Positions 10,401 through 19,372 of a stretch of 64,000 nucleotides of DNA are shown one piece after another. Position numbers and translations under genes: made by a program. The DNA lies in contig NC_014392.1 in the NCBI RefSeq assembly GCF_000145215.1, positions 923,501 through 987,500 of the forward strand. The letters run 5' to 3'. Numbering within the stretch: the stretch's first letter is position 1; every line of letters starts with the position of its first letter. This DNA comes from Caldicellulosiruptor obsidiansis OB47 (lineage in GTDB: Bacteria > Bacillota > Thermoanaerobacteria > Caldicellulosiruptorales > Caldicellulosiruptoraceae). The notes beneath the pieces are model-generated. The model was given only the letters and a program-made list of their open reading frames with translations. It was not told the DNA's origin and searched no databases.

Positions 10401-10658
10401 TTGGTAGAATTAATAAGCAGAGAAGTTCAAGCAGTTGATTTTTGGGAAAGTGCAACAAAACAAAGAAAGTTGAAATCCTATATAATTTCGCACTTGCTTG
10501 AAAAAATATCACCTGCTATGTATGAAAACAACCATGATGGAGTTAAAACTGAAACTGCAGTATATATCTCTAATTCTTCCGGTCAAAATATATTCAACAA
10601 GAGAAATGAAATAGCTCAAAGACTTTTAGAACTTGCTTATCATCATTTTAGGAAGTGA
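7449..10658 (+). CDS. hsdR: Type I restriction endonuclease motor subunit HsdR
   Basis: HsdR translocates and cleaves unmethylated DNA. The protein has 1069 residues from the ATG at 7449, which follows a GGAGGAAGG site. The N-terminal nuclease domain has the PD-(D/E)XK core with D near IVPDIVLF and E178-x-K180 in VVECKSP. The superfamily 2 helicase motor shows Walker A TQGSGKS (328-334), DEAH (430-433), FTGTPIEKT, and a later QAVARVNR motif VI. A helical C-terminal region of about 300 residues binds the methylase. No frameshift or missing catalytic residue is visible, so the system looks intact. Confidence 0.95.
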   Translation: MITKLDEEHYVENPFLFHLQRLGWKIYRQNKDNPEDTKEIISFTSSLEPEYGKSQKFRESFREVILEGVLREFLKRINPWIEDDQISEVVRKITTPQSNSLLEANKEIHDLLLENTSVSENRKTGEKSPTVKFIDFKNPDNNSFIAISQFKVNITGTEKHIVPDIVLFVNGLPLVVVECKSPAIADPISEAITQLMRYCNRRGASEGNEKLFWYNLFVVATSNQVAKYGTITSDYEHFVEWKDPYPFSLSDVNPDGNVTSQQVLIHGMLSKENILDLLHTFTIFKEDPKSKMIKVVARYQQFRAVKKMIKRLKEGKTPNERGGIVWHTQGSGKSLTMMFMVRELYHNPEFGNYKVVFVTDRKDLEKQLNETSRSVGFTVKLARSIQELKELLKTDTPELVMAMVYKFQEKELKGEFPVLNTSPNILIMIDEAHRTQYKLLGANLRKALPNATKIAFTGTPIEKTEMTFGDYIDKYSIKQAVEDSVTVEIVYEGRVHSAELSDEEAANAKFEDVFKDADKDTKRMIMGRFTWRAYLEAEEVIRDKARDMIEHYITHIFPNGFKAQVVTVSRLAAIRYKKALEEALKEKISELEKENNSKIDLETLKKLEVGVVISGAQNDPPEYYPYTDPNVHERIIKSFKLPFDKVDENGINGNVGILVVQNMLITGFDAPVEQVMYLDNVIKGHNLLQAVARVNRVYKNKSCGFVVDYVGVLKHLREALAIYADEDIEEISEVVKNKAKSIDELKYVHNLIEEFFEKYGINDWRQNVDECIDILVDEQVRNEFIALVRWFNRCMDEVLPDPAALKYLTDLKILAFIKESARNRYRDNKLSIKDASNKIRGILEEYLISRGIDPKIPPTPLFEDKFLEKLHKKSSKAKAQELQHAIIEYIDEHWEEDPELYERFSDRLKRLLQEYKENWDAQCIELEKLREELKKGREAEQTYGFDPKKEMPFFGLLKDQIFGKKLVSELSDNEIDFLVSTTRDLVELISREVQAVDFWESATKQRKLKSYIISHLLEKISPAMYENNHDGVKTETAVYISNSSGQNIFNKRNEIAQRLLELAYHHFRK

Positions 10659-10662
10659 TATT

Positions 10663-11337
10663 ATGCTAGATATTAAAATTGAAAAAATCATACGCTCAAA
10701 TAGAAAAACTATAGCTTTGCAAATAACAGAAAATAACACACTCATAGTCAAAGCTCCGATCAATGTGGATGAAAAAACAATATGGGATATTGTTCAGAAA
10801 CATAAAAAGTGGATCGAAAAGAGAAAGAAAGAGATAGAAGCAAGAGATCCCAAAGCCTTGCCAAAAGAATTTGTCAGCGGAGAAGGATTTTTATACCTTG
10901 GCAGATATTATAAACTGCACATAGTAGAAGACCAGGATGTTCCACTCAAATTTGAAAATGGGTTTTATCTGTCAAGAAGTGCTTTAAAAGATGCAAAAAA
11001 TGTATTTATAGATTGGTACAAAAAAGCTGCCTATGAGAAGATTCTTGAGAGAGTAAACTGGTGGGCTCAAAAAAGAGGTTTTAAATACAACAAGGTAAAT
11101 ATAACAAATGCGCAGAGAAGATGGGGTTCTTGCTCTGCAAAAGGCAACTTAAACTTTTCCTGGCGGCTCATTATGGCACCGCTGCAGGTAATAGACTATG
11201 TTGTTGTTCATGAGCTTGTTCACTTAGAAGAGAAAAATCATGGGAAAAATTTTTGGACAAAGGTAAAACTGCTCATGCCTGATTATAAAAAACATGAGGA
11301 TTGGCTGAAGAAAAATGGGTATTTGTTGAATTTATAG
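10663..11337 (+). CDS. YgjP-type zinc metallopeptidase (DUF45/WLM-like)
   Basis: This 224-residue protein carries a gluzincin-like motif: HELVH (H183, E184, H187) and a third histidine in KNHGKNFW (H193). The preceding ITNAQRRWGSCSAKGNLNFSWRL block is characteristic of the YgjP family, here quoted only as the family block near residues 145-168. The ATG lies four bases after the hsdR stop, with its ribosome-binding site AGGAAGTG inside the hsdR end, so it belongs to the restriction operon. YgjP genes are common neighbours of type I R-M systems; the substrate is unknown. An in-frame upstream start is less likely because it lacks a ribosome-binding site. Confidence 0.88.
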   Translation: MLDIKIEKIIRSNRKTIALQITENNTLIVKAPINVDEKTIWDIVQKHKKWIEKRKKEIEARDPKALPKEFVSGEGFLYLGRYYKLHIVEDQDVPLKFENGFYLSRSALKDAKNVFIDWYKKAAYEKILERVNWWAQKRGFKYNKVNITNAQRRWGSCSAKGNLNFSWRLIMAPLQVIDYVVVHELVHLEEKNHGKNFWTKVKLLMPDYKKHEDWLKKNGYLLNL

Positions 11338-11376
11338 TATTTTTCGAATTGAATAAGAATTGGAGGGATTTTGAAT

Positions 11377-11754
11377 ATGGCAAAAGTTGGTTGGGGACAT
11401 TTTTGTGATTATGCTTTTTTTGATCAGGAAAATAAAGTTTGCCTGATAGGAATTTTTAAATATATTTTAACTCAACATGTGCCTGTTCAACATACAAGAT
11501 GTGCCTTTGTGTTTCAGGTGATAGGTGAACCCAATGAAAATGTAAAAATTGAATTAAAACTAATGCGACCTGACGGCAGAGAACCACTCTTAAATTTAAA
11601 ACACCCTGGCTTTTTATTAAGTCCAACAGGTGAGGCAATACATATTATAGGTCTTGATAATTTACTATTACCAGATTATGGTCCCTATGAAATGGAAGTG
11701 TTTTTGAATGATAAATACGAAGATGGTTTTATTTTTGAGGTTCGTCGAACCTGA
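11377..11754 (+). CDS. DUF6941-like small protein
   Basis: This 125-residue protein has the pattern WGHFCDYAFFDQENKVCLIG near its start, then alternating hydrophobic strands, suggesting a compact beta-sandwich. The pattern resembles DUF6941 proteins, which have no known function. The ATG at 11377 lies nine bases after GGAGGG; a TTG at 11371 is too close to that site. It sits 39 bases after the peptidase gene, so it could be the last gene of the restriction operon or an independent cargo gene. No membrane segment or signal peptide is seen. Confidence 0.5.
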   Translation: MAKVGWGHFCDYAFFDQENKVCLIGIFKYILTQHVPVQHTRCAFVFQVIGEPNENVKIELKLMRPDGREPLLNLKHPGFLLSPTGEAIHIIGLDNLLLPDYGPYEMEVFLNDKYEDGFIFEVRRT

Positions 11755-11872
11755 CAGTAATTTTTGTTATTATTTCCTATTGGAAGAAAATTCAGAATTT
11801 CATATTTAATCAAAAATTTGTAGTTGATTTGGTAAGTATTAGATTTGAAATACAGAAGAGTTAATTTTCTGG

Positions 11873-11946
11873 TGCGCCCGAGAGGACTCGAACCTCCGGC
11901 ACATGGTTTAGGAAACCATTGCTCTATCCTACTGAGCTACGGGCGC
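11873..11946 (-). tRNA. tRNA-Arg (anticodon CCT)
   Basis: Read on the minus strand the sequence folds as a full cloverleaf. The acceptor arm GCGCCCG pairs with CGGGCGC, the D arm holds AGCTCAGTAGGATAGAGC, the anticodon loop TTCCTAA gives CCT, and the T arm contains GGTTCGAGTCC. The discriminator base is A and CCA is not encoded next to it. The tRNA reads the AGG codon and stands alone. Confidence 0.95.
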
Positions 11947-11967
11947 ACAATAATTTTTGCAAACAAT

Positions 11968-11996
11968 ATAATACAACATTTTTAGGCCATTGTAAA
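11968..11996 (-). promoter_or_regulatory. Promoter of tRNA-Arg
   Basis: On the minus strand TTTACA and TATTAT are separated by exactly 17 bases and end about 21 bases before the mature tRNA 5' end. Confidence 0.6.
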
Positions 11997-12078
11997 GGGG
12001 CTTAAAGACAAAAATCAGGGTAGCTTGAGAAAAAGTACAAAAAATATTTACAACCTCTGAAAATACTGATAAGATTAA

Positions 12079-13404
<1,326 letters not shown>

Positions 13405-13424
13405 AAGTTATGAAAAAGGGTAAA

Positions 13425-13467
13425 GGTAGCAGCAAGATATCATTTAAAGATTGCTGCTACCTTTTTT
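13425..13467 (+). terminator. Intrinsic terminator after serS
   Basis: Eleven-base arms GGTAGCAGCAA and TTGCTGCTACC are followed by six T. The stem overlaps the 3' end of the convergent membrane-protein gene. Confidence 0.9.
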
Positions 13468-14154
13468 GTGTATAAAATTATGAATTGTTTTTATGATATT
13501 ATCTTTATATACAACACCCAATACAAACAAAATAAAAGCTAAAGCAGAAACTATAATTGCTATTGTATAGTTTTTTTCTTCAATGCTGCTTCCAATATAT
13601 GATGAAAAAAATATTCCTGGTAGTCTTGCAATAGCAACAATCGCAAAAAATCTCAGCGGTTTTATTGGTGAAAGTCCAGCAATGTATGTGAGAATATCTT
13701 TTGGAAGTCCGGGTATCAAAAAGAGTAAAAATAGAGCTATTTCTCCTTTTGGAGAGTTGATAAGTAAATAAAATTTCTTAAGCTTTTCTTCTGAGACAAT
13801 TTTCCTCACAAGACTATATCCTAAAAGCCTTGTTATATAAAATACACATACAGAGCCTATCATGATTCCAATTAGCGAGTAAACTGTGCCAAGAAGCGTA
13901 CCATAAAGATAACCACCAGAGATTTGAACAGCTTCACCTGGAATAGCAGAAATAATAACTTGAAGAATTTGAATGAGGATAAAAACAAGCACACCAAGAT
14001 GTCCAAAAGATAAAACCCAGTTTTTGAATTTCTGCGGATTTGAGACGATATTTACAATAAAATGAGAATATCTTATAGCTACTACTGTTGCCAGTAAAAT
14101 AAATCCTGCAATTGCAACGATATTTAAGACAATTGAAAGATTTTTCCTGTTCAC
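13444..14154 (-). CDS. TVP38/TMEM64-family membrane protein
   Basis: This 236-residue integral membrane protein has about five to six hydrophobic segments. The SNARE-associated/VTT domain is recognisable from the re-entrant region with AIPGEAVQISGGYLYG and the later GLPKDILTYIAGL. VTT-domain proteins of this kind are linked to lipid scrambling or transport; a precise function is not known. The GTG start at 14154 follows GGAGG by six bases. It converges with serS, and its last codons form part of the shared terminator hairpin. Confidence 0.85.
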   Translation of the reverse strand: MNRKNLSIVLNIVAIAGFILLATVVAIRYSHFIVNIVSNPQKFKNWVLSFGHLGVLVFILIQILQVIISAIPGEAVQISGGYLYGTLLGTVYSLIGIMIGSVCVFYITRLLGYSLVRKIVSEEKLKKFYLLINSPKGEIALFLLFLIPGLPKDILTYIAGLSPIKPLRFFAIVAIARLPGIFFSSYIGSSIEEKNYTIAIIVSALAFILFVLGVVYKDNIIKTIHNFIHKKGSSNL

Positions 14155-14283
14155 TTTTATCCTCCAATATCATACTTAAGGTTTTTTGTAATTTAGTTTT
14201 CATTATATTACTATAACCTATGGATGAGTTCTTTGCAATCCCCCAAACCAAATATATACAATTATGGTGTATTCAAAAATATG

Positions 14284-14312
14284 TTGATTTTTTAACATTC
14301 AAAATATATAAT
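14284..14312 (+). promoter_or_regulatory. Promoter of the porCDAB operon
   Basis: TTGATT and a perfect TATAAT are separated by 17 bases, about 80 bases before the first gene. This is one of the best matches to a sigma-A promoter in the window. Confidence 0.75.
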
Positions 14313-14392
14313 AAAAAGGTAAGTAACCTTTTATTGATGAGTTTATCTTTTCAAATAAAGTTTTCAAATGTTTTTTTAAGGGAGGTTTGAAC

Positions 14393-14968
14393 ATGGGCAA
14401 GATGATTGAGATAAGATGGCACGGCCGAGGTGGCCAGGGTGCAAAGACAGCTTCACTTCTTTTAGCTGAAGCTGCTTTCAACACAGGCAAATACGTTCAA
14501 GGTTTTCCTGAGTATGGTCCAGAGCGAATGGGTGCTCCTATCACAGCTTACAACAGGATAAGCGATGAGAAGATTACAATTCACAGTAATATTTATGAAC
14601 CTGACTATGTAGTTGTTGTGGATGAAACATTAATCGGAAGTGTTGATGTAACAAAAGGGCTCAAAAAAGATGGTGCAATAATTGTCAACACTTCAAAGTC
14701 TCCTGAAGAAGTAAAGAAGATGCTTGGGGATTTTGATGGAAAGGTTTACACAATTGACGCAAGAAAGATTTCAATGGAGTGTTTAGGTAAGTATTTCCCG
14801 AACATCCCTGTTCTTGGAGCAGTTATAAAGGTAACAGGCATTATTCCTGAAGAAGAAGCTATAAAAGATATGGAAGGGTCGCTTCGTCACAAGTTTGCAA
14901 CAAAACCAGATGTGATAGAGGGTAACCTCAAAGCGTTTGTTAGAGGAATGCAGGAGGTGCAAGGATAA
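14393..14968 (+). CDS. porC: Pyruvate/2-oxoacid:ferredoxin oxidoreductase, gamma subunit
   Basis: This is the gamma subunit of a four-subunit enzyme that oxidises pyruvate with coenzyme A to acetyl-CoA and CO2, passing electrons to ferredoxin. The 191 residues match the POR_N gamma family, starting with EIRWHGRGGQGAKTAS and containing PEYGPERMGAPITAY. The ATG at 14393 lies seven bases after GGGAGG. It overlaps the delta gene by one base. The gene order gamma-delta-alpha-beta is the one seen in Thermotoga and Pyrococcus enzymes. Confidence 0.93.
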   Translation: MGKMIEIRWHGRGGQGAKTASLLLAEAAFNTGKYVQGFPEYGPERMGAPITAYNRISDEKITIHSNIYEPDYVVVVDETLIGSVDVTKGLKKDGAIIVNTSKSPEEVKKMLGDFDGKVYTIDARKISMECLGKYFPNIPVLGAVIKVTGIIPEEEAIKDMEGSLRHKFATKPDVIEGNLKAFVRGMQEVQG

Positions 14969-15267
14969 TGAGAAAGATGAAAATAACAGAAGATGTTACA
15001 TGGAAGGAAATAACACCGGCAGGTGTAATCATTGACCCGGGTAATGCAGAGGACTTTAAAACAGGCGATTGGAGAACAATGAGACCTGTTTGGCATGAAG
15101 ATAAGTGCAAGCAGTGTTTGTTCTGCTTCTATGTATGTCCAGATTCATCAATAAAGGTTGAAAATGGGAAGATGGTCGGAGTTGACTATGACCACTGTAA
15201 AGGTTGCGGGGTTTGTACAGAGGTTTGTCCATTTAAGGCTTTTGACTTTGTAGAGGAGAAGAAATAA
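14968..15267 (+). CDS. porD: Pyruvate/2-oxoacid:ferredoxin oxidoreductase, delta (ferredoxin-like) subunit
   Basis: This 99-residue subunit carries two complete [4Fe-4S] motifs, CKQCLFCFYVCP and CKGCGVCTEVCP, which relay electrons from the thiamine-diphosphate site to external ferredoxin. The N-terminal 40 residues are the usual PorD extension. Its ATG overlaps the porC stop codon by one base and uses a GGAGG inside porC, so the two are translationally coupled. Confidence 0.95.
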   Translation: MRKMKITEDVTWKEITPAGVIIDPGNAEDFKTGDWRTMRPVWHEDKCKQCLFCFYVCPDSSIKVENGKMVGVDYDHCKGCGVCTEVCPFKAFDFVEEKK

Positions 15268-15302
15268 GAATTTTGAGTTTTTATAAGGAGGGGAAACTAA
15301 AA

Positions 15303-16484
15303 ATGGCTATTCGTGATAGACTTTCTGGTAATGAAGCGATAGCTTTTGCGATGAAACAGATAAACCCTGATGTTGTTGCAGCTTTTCCAATTACACCTTC
15401 AACTGAAGTTCCACAGTATTTTTCTCAGTTTGTTGCAAACGGGGAAGTAGATACAGAATTTGTTGCTGTTGAGTCTGAGCACAGCGCAATGAGCGCATGT
15501 ATAGGTGCATCAGCAGCAGGTGCAAGGACTATGACAGCCACATCCTCACAAGGTCTTGCACTTATGTGGGAGATGCTTTATATTGCAGCGTCAATGAGAC
15601 TTCCAATTGTTATGGCAGTTATAAACAGAGCTCTTTCTGGTCCTATTAATATTCACAACGACCATTCAGATTCAATGGGTGCAAGAGACAGTGGCTGGAT
15701 TCAGATTTACTGCGAAAACAACCAGGAAGCTTACGACTCTTTGATTCAGGCAATAAGAATTGCTGAGCACAAGGATGTAAGACTTCCTGTGATGGTTTGC
15801 TATGACGGATTTATTACAAGCCATGCTGTTGAAAATATAGAGCTTTTAGAAGATGAGCTTGTAAAGAAGTTTGTAGGTGAATACAATCCAGAGTTTTATC
15901 TTTTGAACGAGCAAAACCCAATTTCAATGGGTCCATTAGACTTACCGCCTTACTACTTTGAACACAAAAGACAGCAAGCTGAAGCTATGAAAAATGCTAA
16001 AAAGGTTGTACTTGAGATTGCAGACGAGTTTGCTTCCTTGACAGGAAGAAAGTATGGTCTTTTCGAAAGCTACAAGCTTGACGATGCAGAGGTTGCAATA
16101 GTTGTAATGAACTCCACAGCAGGAACTGCAAAGGCTGTTGTTGATGAGTATAGAAGCAAAGGATACAAGGTAGGTCTTTTAAAACCAAGACTATTCAGAC
16201 CATTCCCTGTTGATGAGATTGTAGCAGCTCTTAAGCATTTGAAGGCTGTTGCTATAATGGATAAGGTTGATGGATTTAACGCAGCGGGTGGTCCACTTTT
16301 CACTGAGATTACAAGTGCTCTTTATGGAAGAGCAGATGGTATAAAGGCTATCAACTATATATATGGTCTTGGTGGAAGAGACGTTAAAACAGATGATATT
16401 GCAAAGGTTTATGACAGACTTCTTGACATTGTCAAGACAGGCAATGTTGGAGAAGTTTACAACTACATTGGTGTGAGAGAATAA
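15303..16484 (+). CDS. porA: Pyruvate/2-oxoacid:ferredoxin oxidoreductase, alpha subunit
   Basis: The alpha subunit forms part of the active site and binds the pyrimidine side of thiamine diphosphate. The 393-residue protein has the PFOR domain I signature FPITPSTEVPQYFSQF, the glutamate in VESEHSAMSACIGAS, and domain II with a C-terminal transketolase-like fold. The ATG at 15303 follows AAGGAGGGG. Pyruvate is the likely substrate because this is the central acetyl-CoA route of such fermenters, but other 2-oxoacids cannot be excluded from sequence. Confidence 0.94.
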   Translation: MAIRDRLSGNEAIAFAMKQINPDVVAAFPITPSTEVPQYFSQFVANGEVDTEFVAVESEHSAMSACIGASAAGARTMTATSSQGLALMWEMLYIAASMRLPIVMAVINRALSGPINIHNDHSDSMGARDSGWIQIYCENNQEAYDSLIQAIRIAEHKDVRLPVMVCYDGFITSHAVENIELLEDELVKKFVGEYNPEFYLLNEQNPISMGPLDLPPYYFEHKRQQAEAMKNAKKVVLEIADEFASLTGRKYGLFESYKLDDAEVAIVVMNSTAGTAKAVVDEYRSKGYKVGLLKPRLFRPFPVDEIVAALKHLKAVAIMDKVDGFNAAGGPLFTEITSALYGRADGIKAINYIYGLGGRDVKTDDIAKVYDRLLDIVKTGNVGEVYNYIGVRE

Positions 16485-16501
16485 GGAGGTGTGCTTTTAA
16501 A

Positions 16502-17440
16502 ATGGCATACAATATAAAAGAACTTGCTGCAAGACCAGAGAGATTTACAGGTGGGCACAGAATGTGTGCTGGGTGCGGTGCACCTGTTGCTGTAAGAGCA
16601 ATACTGCGCGCACTGAAACCCGAAGATAGAGCTGTTGTAGGTGTTGCAACAGGATGTTTGGAGGTTTCAAGCTGTATCTATCCATACACAGCATGGAAAG
16701 ATTCATTTATTCACAGTGCATTTGAAAACGCTGCTGCAACAGTTTCTGGTGCTGAAGCTGCATATAGAGTTTTGAAGAAAAAGGGAAAAGTACAGGGAGA
16801 GTTTAAGTTTATCGCGTTTGGTGGCGACGGTGGCACATACGATATTGGTCTTCAGTCTCTTTCTGGTGCAATGGAAAGAGGGCATAACATGGTATATGTT
16901 TGTTATGACAACGGTGCTTATATGAACACAGGTATCCAGAGGTCTTCTGCAACACCACTTTATGCTGATACAACAACATCCCCACAGGGCAAAAAACTTC
17001 CAGGTAAGATGCAGTGGAGAAAAGATTTAACAGAAGTCATGGTTGCACATGGCATACCATATGTTGCGCAAACAGCATTCATTACTCCAAACCTCAAAGA
17101 TTTAATTGAAAAGGCTGAAAAGGCACTTTACACAGATGGACCAGCATTTTTGAATGTTTTGGCTCCATGTCCAAGAGGTTGGAGATATGAGACCTCAAAA
17201 TTAATTGAAATTTCGAAGCTTGCAGTTGATACATGTTTCTGGCCACTTTATGAAGTTGTAAATGGTCAGTACAGGCTCACTTACAAGCCAAAAGAAAAGC
17301 TTCCTGTTGTTGAGTTTTTAAAGACTCAAGGAAGGTTCAGACATCTGTTCAAAAAAGGGAATGAACACTTGATTGAACAAATTCAGCAAGAAGTTGACAG
17401 AAGATGGGAAAAGCTTTTGGAACTTTGTGGTGAGAAATAA
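16502..17440 (+). CDS. porB: Pyruvate/2-oxoacid:ferredoxin oxidoreductase, beta subunit
   Basis: The beta subunit binds thiamine diphosphate and one [4Fe-4S] cluster. The 312 residues show the cluster-binding CAGCGAP near the start, and the diphosphate motif GDGGTYDIG continuing to a conserved asparagine region (YDNGAYMNTG). A further cysteine in GVATGCLEV is typical. The ATG at 16502 follows AAGGAGGTG. It ends the operon 65 bases before a strong terminator. Confidence 0.95.
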   Translation: MAYNIKELAARPERFTGGHRMCAGCGAPVAVRAILRALKPEDRAVVGVATGCLEVSSCIYPYTAWKDSFIHSAFENAAATVSGAEAAYRVLKKKGKVQGEFKFIAFGGDGGTYDIGLQSLSGAMERGHNMVYVCYDNGAYMNTGIQRSSATPLYADTTTSPQGKKLPGKMQWRKDLTEVMVAHGIPYVAQTAFITPNLKDLIEKAEKALYTDGPAFLNVLAPCPRGWRYETSKLIEISKLAVDTCFWPLYEVVNGQYRLTYKPKEKLPVVEFLKTQGRFRHLFKKGNEHLIEQIQQEVDRRWEKLLELCGEK

Positions 17441-17505
17441 GTAGTATAATGTGTAATAATTTTAATTTCGCATATAACGCAAGACCATATAAAGTAATAA
17501 TTAAG

Positions 17506-17544
17506 AAAGGGGCTATCCAATTATCTTTGGACAGCCCCTTTTTG
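17506..17544 (+). terminator. Terminator of the porCDAB operon
   Basis: GGGGCTATCCAA pairs with TTGGACAGCCCC with one mismatch and is followed by five T. Confidence 0.9.
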
Positions 17545-17612
17545 ATATGTTTGTCTTTTATACTTTCATAATCAATGTTAAAATATATAAAAAGCATTAA
17601 TGAGGTGAAAAG

Positions 17613-18428
17613 GTGAAGGTTGCATATTTAGGACCGGTCGGTTCATATTCATATGAGGCTGCAAAAAGATATTTTGATAAAGACCAGGAACTTGTTGCGT
17701 GTGATACAATAGATGATGTATTTGAAGCTGTTGAAGAAAATGAGGTTGAATTTGGAGTTGTTCCTGTTGAAAACTCCATTGAAGGAAGTGTCTCAACAAC
17801 TCTTGATTATCTTTTAAAATCCCAGGTTTATATAGAAAAAGAAATAATCTTGAAGGTAGAACATTATCTTTGCGCAAAAGAGGAGAAAAAACAGATTTTA
17901 ACAATTGCCTCACATCCGCAGGCGTTTTCGCAGTGCCATGACTATTTGAGAAAGAATTTTAAGCAGGCAAAACTAATACAAGTTAGCAGTACATCATATG
18001 CTGCAAGGTTGTGTGCAGAAGGTGAGGTGGATGGTGCAATCTGTTCACCTTTTGCAGCAGAGCAAAATAACCTAAAAATTTTGGCTGGACCAATAAACCA
18101 AGACAACAATTATACCAGATTTTTTGTTATAACCAAGAGCCCTAACTTTAAAAAAGGAGATAAAAACAAGACATCAATAATCTTTTCAACCTATGATAAA
18201 CCGGGAAGCCTTTACAAAATTTTGGCTATTTTTAATCTTTACGATTTGAATTTAACAAAGATAGAGTCACGACCGGCAAAGACTAATCTTGGTGAATATG
18301 TTTTTTTTGTTGATATAGAAGGGTTTGTGGATGAAGAGGATGTGAGCGATGCGCTAAAGGTGGTTCAACGAAAATCTACATTTTTTAAGCTTCTAGGTTC
18401 TTATTCTGTCATTTTACCAGATGAATGA
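17613..18428 (+). CDS. pheA: Prephenate dehydratase with ACT domain
   Basis: PheA converts prephenate to phenylpyruvate in phenylalanine synthesis. The 271-residue protein has the catalytic domain (about 1-180) with YLGPVGSYSYEAA, VPVENSIEGSV and the TRFFVI motif containing the catalytic threonine. It is followed by a C-terminal ACT domain (about 190-270) with the ESRP regulatory motif (KIESRPAK), which binds phenylalanine for feedback inhibition. GTG start at 17613 behind GAGGTGA. No T-box or attenuator was seen in the short upstream region. Confidence 0.95.
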   Translation: MKVAYLGPVGSYSYEAAKRYFDKDQELVACDTIDDVFEAVEENEVEFGVVPVENSIEGSVSTTLDYLLKSQVYIEKEIILKVEHYLCAKEEKKQILTIASHPQAFSQCHDYLRKNFKQAKLIQVSSTSYAARLCAEGEVDGAICSPFAAEQNNLKILAGPINQDNNYTRFFVITKSPNFKKGDKNKTSIIFSTYDKPGSLYKILAIFNLYDLNLTKIESRPAKTNLGEYVFFVDIEGFVDEEDVSDALKVVQRKSTFFKLLGSYSVILPDE

Positions 18429-18463
18429 ATTGATAATAAATTTAGGATGGATGTGAAGAAAAG

Positions 18464-19372
18464 ATGAACAAAAAACTTTTAAATGAAGGACTTATTTTGA
18501 TTGCTTTTGGAGTCTATCAGGTTATTTTGTTTTTACTTCAGTTTAATCCCATTTTGGCTTTGGTAGGTTTTCCTCTTTATGTTGTAGCAGTAAAAGAGAA
18601 TTTTGTAAAAAGGATAGCTATATCATATGCCATTTCTGCTCTGATTATCATGATTATAGGGAAATCTCCAATTAATTTACTTTTTCTGTTGATTACATTT
18701 ATCTTGCCCATATGCGTATTTTTGCTTTTGCGCGTTTCAAGAACTATTGTTATGGATTTTTCAGTACTCACTGCAGGATTTTTGCTGTATCAGGTACTTT
18801 TTATAAAGGCAATAAAGATTCTTTATAAGATAGATATAATTGCTCAACTTCTTTCTATTTTAAAAGGCATGTTTGAGGATTATTTTAAAATTGTTGGTGA
18901 TGATAAACTTTCAGAAAAGTTGGTTGAATTTTTGAAACTCTTGATGCCAGGGTTTGTAATTGTTGAGGCAATTACATTGGCACTTGTAGGATATTATTTT
19001 ATCAAATTTGTAGCGAACAAAGTTAGAATTCAAAAGGAATTTTTACCCTTTTCAAAGCTGTTTATGCCTAAAGAAGTAACAGTTGGAGTTGTAGTATTCT
19101 TTATACTTTCTCTATTTTTGACAAATATCAATACTCTTTATATTGTTGTAAGTAACATGACAATAATTCTTTCGTGGCTTTTGTTTATTCAAGCACTTTC
19201 TTTGATATATGCAGTAATAGCCGAGAAGATTTCTTCGCCATTTATTGGAGGTTGGCTTTTTGCAGTTTTGCTTGTACTTAGTATGCAATTTTTAATTTTA
19301 TTGGTATTTATAGGTTTTCTGGACCTTGTATTTGATTTTAAAAAACGAAAACCAAAGAGGGTGGAATTGTGA
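18464..19372 (+). CDS. yybS: YybS-family (DUF2232) membrane protein
   Basis: This 302-residue integral membrane protein has about eight hydrophobic segments and few charged loops. The fold and position match DUF2232/YybS, which in Bacillus and many Firmicutes lies directly upstream of gdpP and rplI. Its function is unknown. The stop overlaps the gdpP start by four bases (GTGA), so translation is coupled to c-di-AMP phosphodiesterase synthesis. The symbol is given on synteny and fold. Confidence 0.8.
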   Translation: MNKKLLNEGLILIAFGVYQVILFLLQFNPILALVGFPLYVVAVKENFVKRIAISYAISALIIMIIGKSPINLLFLLITFILPICVFLLLRVSRTIVMDFSVLTAGFLLYQVLFIKAIKILYKIDIIAQLLSILKGMFEDYFKIVGDDKLSEKLVEFLKLLMPGFVIVEAITLALVGYYFIKFVANKVRIQKEFLPFSKLFMPKEVTVGVVVFFILSLFLTNINTLYIVVSNMTIILSWLLFIQALSLIYAVIAEKISSPFIGGWLFAVLLVLSMQFLILLVFIGFLDLVFDFKKRKPKRVEL

